Assembly: GCF_003814515.1 (NCBI RefSeq)
Contig: NZ_RKQJ01000003.1
Coordinates: 248,001-312,000 of the forward strand
Reading direction: 5' to 3'
DNA from: Salinicoccus roseus
GTDB lineage: Bacteria; Bacillota; Bacilli; Staphylococcales; Salinicoccaceae
DNA: 64,000 bases
The notes under the pieces were generated by a model, which was given only the letters and a program-made list of their open reading frames with translations, had not been told where the DNA came from and ran no database searches. Shown piece by piece: positions 59,435 to 64,000 of this stretch (position 1 is its first letter; every line of letters begins with the position of its first letter). The translations under genes and the position numbers were made by a program.

Positions 59435-60481
59435 ATGGAACTTGGAATCAGTACTTTTGCAGAAACATTGCCGGACCCCCATACAGGCCGGACGATCACC
59501 CATGCTGAAAGGCTCCGGGATATCATCGGGGAGATGGAGATGGCGGATAAGGTCGGCCTCGATGTCTATGCCGTCGGGGAGCACCACCGCTCAGATTATG
59601 CCGTCTCCGCCCCCGAAGTCATCCTGGCGGCAGGCGCCGCACGCACCAGCAGCATCAGGTTATCCAGTGCAGTGACGGTCCTCTCCTCCGATGATCCGGT
59701 GAGGGTCCACGAAAGGTTTGCGATGCTGGATGGCATCTCCGGCGGCCGGGCGGAGATCATGGCAGGCAGAGGGTCCTTCATCGAATCATTCCCTCTGTTC
59801 GGATATGATCTGAATGATTATGATGAACTGTTCGAAGAGAAGCTCGAACTGCTGCTCCAGCTCCAGAAGGGCGGGCCCATCCATTGGGAGGGGAAACACC
59901 GGGCACCGATCAATGGCCTCGAAGTATTCCCAAGGCCGGAACAATCTGAGATGCCAATATGGATCGCAAGCGGAGGCACCCCGGATTCCACTGTAAGAGC
60001 GGGAAAACTCGGACTCCCGATTGCCCTCGCCATCATCGGCGGCAGCCCCCGGAATTTCGCCCCGCTTGTCGAACTGTACAAGCAGACGGCAGCACACGCA
60101 GGGCACCGCATCGAATCCCTCGGCATCGCCTCCCACAGCCATGGCTTCGTGTGGGACACGGATGAAGAGGCTGCAGACCTGTTCTTCCCATCGACCCGGC
60201 AGGGAATGAACAAGATCGGGTCTGAACGCGGCTGGGGGAACTATACGAGACGTAGCTTCGATATTGCGCGCTCGGAAAATGGTGCGCTATACTGCGGCAG
60301 TCCGGAGACGGTCGCCAGGAAGATCATCGACTTGAGGAAGAATGTCGGCATCAAGCGGTTCCTGCTGCACACGCCGCTCGGCACGATGCCCCACGACCAG
60401 GTCATGAAATCCATACGCCTGTTCGGAGAGGAGGTCGCTCCCATCGTGCGGGATGAAATTGCACAGTGGGAAGGCAGATAG
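59435..60481 (+). CDS. LLM class flavin-dependent oxidoreductase
   Basis: A 348-residue luciferase-like TIM-barrel enzyme (FMNH2- or F420-type group). Family text: AVGEHHRSDYAVSAPEVILAAGAARTSSIRL, LSSDDPVRVHERFAMLDGISGGRAEIMAGRGSF, MPIWIASGGTPDSTVRAGKLGLPIALAIIGG and the C-terminal CGSPETVARKI. It probably oxidises a small organic with reduced flavin. GGGAGG precedes the ATG. Monocistronic with shared terminator. Confidence 0.9.
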   Translation: MELGISTFAETLPDPHTGRTITHAERLRDIIGEMEMADKVGLDVYAVGEHHRSDYAVSAPEVILAAGAARTSSIRLSSAVTVLSSDDPVRVHERFAMLDGISGGRAEIMAGRGSFIESFPLFGYDLNDYDELFEEKLELLLQLQKGGPIHWEGKHRAPINGLEVFPRPEQSEMPIWIASGGTPDSTVRAGKLGLPIALAIIGGSPRNFAPLVELYKQTAAHAGHRIESLGIASHSHGFVWDTDEEAADLFFPSTRQGMNKIGSERGWGNYTRRSFDIARSENGALYCGSPETVARKIIDLRKNVGIKRFLLHTPLGTMPHDQVMKSIRLFGEEVAPIVRDEIAQWEGR

Positions 60482-60485
60482 ACTG

Positions 60486-60522
60486 AAAAATGCGCCGCCT
60501 CGTCACGAGGCGGCGCATTTTT
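60486..60522. terminator. Shared terminator between oxidoreductase and GNAT genes
   Basis: Stem AAAAATGCGCCGCCTCG/CGAGGCGGCGCATTTTT, loop TCA. Confidence 0.92.
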
Positions 60523-60528
60523 CATATA

Positions 60529-61041
60529 TCACATGAGTTTCCTGAGATCATCAAAGCCATATACCAGTTCTGCATGGACGGTGCTGCCGATCGTCGTTTC
60601 TTCCTTGCCGATCTTGTGTCCACCAAGCTTTTCATAGAACCCGCATGCAGGATTCTCTTCAAGGACCGCTATGACCATCTTTTCAAAACCGCGGTCCAGA
60701 AGGTCGCCCGCTACCGCCGCGACAAGCTGTCTGCCTCCACCGTTCTGCTGGGCCGATTCATAGAGATAGATGGCATAGAGTTCGCCATCATATCCGACGT
60801 GTTCCCCGGAACGCTCGGGGCCGCCGATCGCGAAGCCGACGACTTCGCCTCCATCCTCAAGCAGGAATATCGGGTTCTCCTCGATGGCACGGGTCCATAT
60901 CTTCTCCCGGTCCCCATAGCTCAAATTCTCCAGATAGTCTTCATCTATGATGCCGCTATAGGTCGTCCGCCAGCTGTCGACCTGCACTTTCGCGATGGCA
61001 GATGCATCAACGGCATCTGCTTTTCTCAGATTGAATTTCAT
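60529..61041 (-). CDS. GNAT family N-acetyltransferase
   Basis: A 170-residue GNAT. Acetyl-CoA loop is AIYLYESAQQNGGGRQLVAAV, with the upstream VQVDSWRTTYSGIIDEDYL typical of the YhhY/ribosomal-like group, and the C-terminal FYEKLGGHKIGKE motif. AAAGGGGG precedes the ATG. It lies 21 bases after ddl on the same strand, so the two are co-transcribed. A role in cell-wall precursor or antibiotic acetylation is conceivable, but only the operon suggests it. Confidence 0.88.
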   Translation of the reverse strand: MKFNLRKADAVDASAIAKVQVDSWRTTYSGIIDEDYLENLSYGDREKIWTRAIEENPIFLLEDGGEVVGFAIGGPERSGEHVGYDGELYAIYLYESAQQNGGGRQLVAAVAGDLLDRGFEKMVIAVLEENPACGFYEKLGGHKIGKEETTIGSTVHAELVYGFDDLRKLM

Positions 61042-61062
61042 ATGTCCATCCCCCTTTGGATT

Positions 61063-62124
61063 TTACAGCAGGTCCGTCTTCAACTGGGTGTTCAGCTGAT
61101 GACGCTCGACCGCCAGCTCAACCAGACGGTCCAGCAGTTCAGGATAGCTGATGCCTGACGCTTCAAGCAGTTTCGGATACATGCTGATGCTGGTGAACCC
61201 CGGAAGTGTGTTGACCTCGTTGACGATGACTGCGCCGCCCCCTGCCAGGAAGACATCCACCCGCGCCATGCCTTCACAGTCGAGGGCCTTATAGACATCA
61301 TACGCAGTCTGGCGTATCTTTTCCGCAACCGGCTGTTCGAGCCTTGCCGGAATCTCCAGTGCCGCCCCGCTCTCATCGATGTATTTCGATTCGTAGGAGT
61401 AGAACTCGGTATTCGCAACGATTTCACCAGGGACGGAGACGGTCAGGTCCGTATTGCCGAGGACCGAAACTTCTATTTCGCGGCCCTGGACGGCACTTTC
61501 GACCATCACCTTCGTGTCGAATTCGAATGCAAGTGCAAGCGCCTCATGGAACGACTGTTCATCCGTCACTTTCGATACCCCGACGGAAGATCCCTGGTTC
61601 ACCGGTTTGACGAACATCGGCAGGCCGAGTTCCGCCTCCACTGTGCTGTAATCGACCTGATCCTTGTCCTCATGCCGGAAGACCATCCAGTCCGCCACGT
61701 TTATCCCTTCAAGCTTCAGCAGCCGCTTCGTCATATCCTTATCCATGCATACTGCTGAACTTCTCACGTTGCAGCCGGCGTAGGGAACGCCGACCATTTC
61801 AAGCACACCCTGGACGATGCCGTCCTCCCCGGCCGTCCCATGCAGAATCGGCAGCATGGCATCAAAATGATGCATCCCGCCTTCGGATACGAACTGCTGG
61901 GATGGCAGGATGGAAAGGCGATGGCCGTTCTCCTTGTCCACCACCGCTTCAATCCGTTCCGACTGGTCGGCCAGCAGCCACTCCCCCTGCTTTGATATAT
62001 AGATCAGGTGGATGGTGTATTTTTTCCTGTCGAGTGCACCCAGCACACTTTCGGCAGAGCGCATGGACACCTCATGCTCAGTCGATTGTCCACCGTATAA
62101 TATTCCCAAATTCAATTTTTCCAT
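61063..62124 (-). CDS. ddl: D-alanine:D-alanine ligase
   Basis: A 353-residue ATP-grasp ligase that makes the D-Ala-D-Ala dipeptide for peptidoglycan. Hallmarks are ILYGGQSTEHEVSMRSA (D-Ala1 site), HGTAGEDGIVQGVLE, KPVNQGSSVGVSKV (serine loop) and the Mg site ARVDVFL...IVNEVNTLPGFTSISMYP. The usual Lys-Tyr-x-x-x ligase subtype marker (Tyr in SYESKYIDESGA) indicates a D-Ala rather than D-lactate ligase. GGGAGTG precedes the ATG. First gene of a two-gene operon with the GNAT. Confidence 0.95.
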   Translation of the reverse strand: MEKLNLGILYGGQSTEHEVSMRSAESVLGALDRKKYTIHLIYISKQGEWLLADQSERIEAVVDKENGHRLSILPSQQFVSEGGMHHFDAMLPILHGTAGEDGIVQGVLEMVGVPYAGCNVRSSAVCMDKDMTKRLLKLEGINVADWMVFRHEDKDQVDYSTVEAELGLPMFVKPVNQGSSVGVSKVTDEQSFHEALALAFEFDTKVMVESAVQGREIEVSVLGNTDLTVSVPGEIVANTEFYSYESKYIDESGAALEIPARLEQPVAEKIRQTAYDVYKALDCEGMARVDVFLAGGGAVIVNEVNTLPGFTSISMYPKLLEASGISYPELLDRLVELAVERHQLNTQLKTDLL

Positions 62125-62331
62125 GTTAACACTCCCAGATCGAGATTTTCATTGTTTGCAAGTCTTCATGCATCAATGGAATGGTACTCCTATATTATCA
62201 CAGAGCACCCTCCACTTCCCTCAATAAAATGTGCAGGAGGATAAAAAACTCGACTATATGACGAAATATATTGACAATTCAAAATTTAATTGATAGGATT
62301 GGACACAACTTAAAGGAATTGGGTGATTCAT

Positions 62332-62391
62332 ATGGACATCACATATTATGGAACTCAATTGAATACCTTTTTCTTCAGCTATTTTAGATAG
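62332..62391 (+). CDS. Phe/Tyr-rich leader peptide of pheA
   Basis: A 20-codon ORF upstream of pheA encodes a 19-residue peptide with Phe at positions 13, 14, 15 and 18 and Tyr at 5, 6 and 17. GGGTGA sits six bases before the ATG and AAAGG further up. The Phe codons end just before a set of alternative hairpins and an intrinsic terminator, the architecture of a ribosome-controlled attenuator. Starvation for charged tRNA-Phe would stall translation at 62368-62376. No other gene shares this transcript before pheA. The coding assignment rests on composition, ribosome binding site and context. Confidence 0.8.
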   Translation: MDITYYGTQLNTFFFSYFR

Positions 62392-62393
62392 CG

Positions 62394-62502
62394 TCTATAT
62401 TCCATCGTGGATATAGGCGGACTGTATCTATGATGGCTGATTTGAATGAGAATTTTCATTCTTGGCCATTTAAGGAATCTAAATGGCTGGGATTTTTATT
62501 TT
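62394..62502 (+). promoter_or_regulatory. pheA attenuator: alternative hairpins and terminator
   Basis: Segments pair in two incompatible sets. Set A: 62394-62404 with 62408-62417, and 62433-62449 with 62456-62469 (antiterminator). Set B: 62402-62413 with 62425-62436 (12 bp, two G-U), and 62465-62472 with 62480-62487 (terminator), followed by ATTTTTATTTTT. A ribosome held on the Phe codons leaves the first segment free (set A, read-through); a ribosome reaching the stop covers it (set B, termination). Confidence 0.72.
62462..62502 (+). terminator. Attenuator terminator before pheA
   Basis: Stem GCCATTTA/TAAATGGC with a seven-base loop, then GGGATTTTTATTTTT. It is the default-off element of the leader. 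Confidence 0.8.
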
Positions 62503-62558
62503 TATGGACCATTTGGGTTTCTCTTTTGAAAAGAGTAGTCCAGGTGGTCTTTTATTTT
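62503..62558 (+). promoter_or_regulatory. Second hairpin before pheA
   Basis: Outer arms TGGAC (62505-62509) and GTCCA (62538-62542) enclose CTCTTT/AAAGAG; a T-rich run TCTTTTATTTTAT follows. It could be a second terminator or an RNA stability element; it ends 19 bases before the start codon. Confidence 0.45.
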
Positions 62559-62577
62559 ATAATTGGGAGTGGTAAAG

Positions 62578-63429
62578 ATGCTGATCGGATATCAAGGTGT
62601 AGAAGGATCATACAGTGAAATGGCGTGCGGGACTTTCGCAGAGGACGGAGCATATGAAATGAAGGGGTACCCCACATTCAAGGCGCTTGTCGACGACTTG
62701 ATGCGGGACCGGGTCGATTATATCGCCCTGCCGGTCGAGAACTCCACGAGCGGTCCGATCACACGGACGATCGACCTGATGAAATACCTCGAAGTGGATG
62801 CAGTGGAGGAGATCTATGTCAAGATCGACCATGCACTCATCACTAAAGGGCCGGTCGCGCTCGATGAACTGACTGAAGTCTATTCCCACCCGGAAGCGCT
62901 CGAACAATGCTACGGCTACCTGAGCGGCCATCCGCACCTCACGGTCCGTGAATATTCGGATACGGCCGATGCGGTCAGGATGGTCAAGGCTTCCGACGAC
63001 CCTGCAGTCGCAGCCATCGCCGGCAGCCATGCCGCAGAGATGTACGGCATGCATGTGGCACGGGAGAACATCAGCGACAATCCATACAATACCACACGGT
63101 TCCTCTTCTTCAGAAAAGCGGAGAAGCCACGGCTGAAGAACACGAACAAGACATCACTCTACATCGAGACGGACCACAGCACAGGCTCACTGAATGAAAT
63201 ACTCAACATCTTCAGCAGTCACGGCATCAACCTGCTGAACCTGACTTCACGGCCGATACAGCACAAACCATTCTCCTACGGATTCTTCATCGATGTCGAA
63301 AAGGGCGCCGACGAGACGTTGAGCGGGGCACTCGAAGACATAGGGGAAGTCAGCAAGTACATCAATATCCTCGGCACCTACCAGAAGGGCAAGATCCCCT
63401 CCTACGAAGGCGCCCTCGTAAACGAATAG
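62578..63429 (+). CDS. pheA: Prephenate dehydratase
   Basis: A 283-residue enzyme that converts prephenate to phenylpyruvate in Phe synthesis. The catalytic domain (1-180) has GYQGVEGSYSE, ALPVENSTSGPI and the TRF motif YNTTRFLFF; the C-terminal ACT domain (about 190-270, TGSLNEILNIFSSHGINLLNLTSRP) binds Phe for feedback inhibition. ATG 62578 follows GGGAGTGG; an in-frame TTG at 62563 is less likely. A Phe-rich leader peptide and attenuator lie upstream, so synthesis appears controlled by tRNA-Phe charging, while the ACT domain gives enzyme-level control. Confidence 0.95.
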   Translation: MLIGYQGVEGSYSEMACGTFAEDGAYEMKGYPTFKALVDDLMRDRVDYIALPVENSTSGPITRTIDLMKYLEVDAVEEIYVKIDHALITKGPVALDELTEVYSHPEALEQCYGYLSGHPHLTVREYSDTADAVRMVKASDDPAVAAIAGSHAAEMYGMHVARENISDNPYNTTRFLFFRKAEKPRLKNTNKTSLYIETDHSTGSLNEILNIFSSHGINLLNLTSRPIQHKPFSYGFFIDVEKGADETLSGALEDIGEVSKYINILGTYQKGKIPSYEGALVNE

Positions 63430-63486
63430 GAATCCCTGCCCTTTCTTGTGTATAATGGACTCAACTACACAGGAGAGGGTTTAAAT

Positions 63487-64000
63487 ATGAACGAAAACAC
63501 TGCCCAAAAAATGATCATGGCCTCCATTGCAGGCGCCCTTGCATTTGCAGCACTCGGCATCATCTGGGGCCTTTATGCCGACAGCCAGATGATCCAGTTC
63601 GACGGCTACTACTCATTCATCAGCGTCCTGCTGTCCATGATCTCGATGATGGCACTCCGCTTCATCTCGAAGGAGGACCCTGAACGCTTCCCCTTCGGCA
63701 AGGAAAGTTTCATCCCTTTGACCATCGTCATCAAATACTTCGGCATACTGGTCCTCATCCTGATTTCCCTCGTCCAGGCCTTCATCGCCCTGTTCTCGGG
63801 CGGCAATGCCATGTCGATGGGATCGGGCGTGCTCTATGCCCTCATATCCGCCGTCGGGTGCTATGCCGCCTACGCCTATTTCAAATCCAGGGGACAAGGT
63901 GACGCACTCATCACTGCCGAGATGAACCAGTGGCGCATGGATGCCCTGCTCAGCATCGGTGTACTGGCCGGCTTCCTAATCGGATGGCTCCTGAGCCTGA
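63487..64000 (+). CDS. Cation diffusion facilitator transporter, N-terminal part
   Basis: The gene continues past the right edge; 171 complete codons are present. It encodes a CDF metal exporter: helices with SQMIQFDGYYSFISVLLSMISM, FPFGKE after helix 2, and WRMDALLSIGVLAGF in helix 5, where Asp forms part of the metal site. The substrate is probably Zn, Mn or Fe. CAGGAGAGGG precedes the ATG and a TATAAT box lies at 63451-63456. It is the next gene after pheA on the same strand but seems to have its own promoter. Confidence 0.88.
   Translation, partial: MNENTAQKMIMASIAGALAFAALGIIWGLYADSQMIQFDGYYSFISVLLSMISMMALRFISKEDPERFPFGKESFIPLTIVIKYFGILVLILISLVQAFIALFSGGNAMSMGSGVLYALISAVGCYAAYAYFKSRGQGDALITAEMNQWRMDALLSIGVLAGFLIGWLLSL

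Noticed and set aside
62125-62577. T-box riboswitch upstream of pheA
   Set aside because: I looked for the conserved T-box sequence and specifier stem and saw none; a Phe-rich ORF and simple alternative hairpins explain the region better.
1-64000. CRISPR arrays, tRNA or rRNA genes
   Set aside because: No regularly spaced direct repeats and no cloverleaf or rRNA-like stretches were recognised; the many hairpins are single terminators.

Overview
The window looks like chromosome from a moderately GC-rich, low-GC-phylum coccus of the Staphylococcaceae, most like Salinicoccus or Jeotgalicoccus. The basis is strong AGGAGG-type ribosome binding sites, many acidic proteins, glycine-betaine uptake genes, a Staphylococcus-like gene set (TcyP, PepT, Ddl, LytTR-DUF3021, YitT, HelD) and dense convergent or divergent units closed by perfect hairpin terminators. 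This assignment is inferred from style and gene content; no rRNA or other marker lies in the window.

Layout. 1-6540: partial M20 peptidase, SDR/TetR divergent pair with a palindromic operator, rifampin ADP-ribosyltransferase (arr), LytTR-DUF3021 pair, DUF2207 membrane protein. 6541-10971: osmoprotection, with a complete OpuA-type betaine ABC transporter and an orphan binding protein whose two lobes are in swapped order. 11191-15830: an AT-rich accessory patch (broken alcohol dehydrogenase, small membrane protein, AraC regulator, tiny secreted peptide, large lipoprotein) in which the 3' end of a CopZ-like metal-binding gene occurs three times, next to a heavy-metal P-type ATPase. 18000-21490: SDR, Doc/AbrB toxin-antitoxin pair sitting on the 3' stump of a sodium-solute symporter, CHAD protein. 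21770-33310: gamma-glutamyltransferase convergent with a peptide/glutathione-type binding lipoprotein, glycerol dehydrogenase, old-yellow-enzyme, DHFR, PTS EIIBC, FAD monooxygenase, TspO-like protein.

33340-45740: degraded transporter; a tightly overlapping five-gene ABC-2 exporter operon (two permeases, ATPase, lipoprotein, carbon-nitrogen hydrolase); YitT; lipid kinase; amidohydrolase plus transporter; a pyruvate-kinase-like protein with an extra N-terminal domain. 45870-58000: HelD, cystine transporter TcyP, a sugar-permease stump, several small membrane proteins and lipoproteins (one with a sigma-B-like promoter), AzoR, methyltransferase, DJ-1 protein, DinB, two DHA2 efflux pumps. 58090-64000: PepT, luciferase-like oxidoreductase, GNAT-ddl pair, and pheA preceded by a leader peptide and switchable hairpins, then a partial cation diffusion facilitator.

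The most striking item is the pheA leader (62332-62502): a 19-residue ORF with four Phe and three Tyr codons followed by five mutually exclusive RNA segments ending in an intrinsic terminator. This is an apparent ribosome-mediated Phe attenuator, in a group that normally uses T-boxes. Other notable items are the lobe-swapped betaine-binding paralogue, the tandem gene-tail duplications around accessory modules, and the ABC-2/lipoprotein/hydrolase operon.
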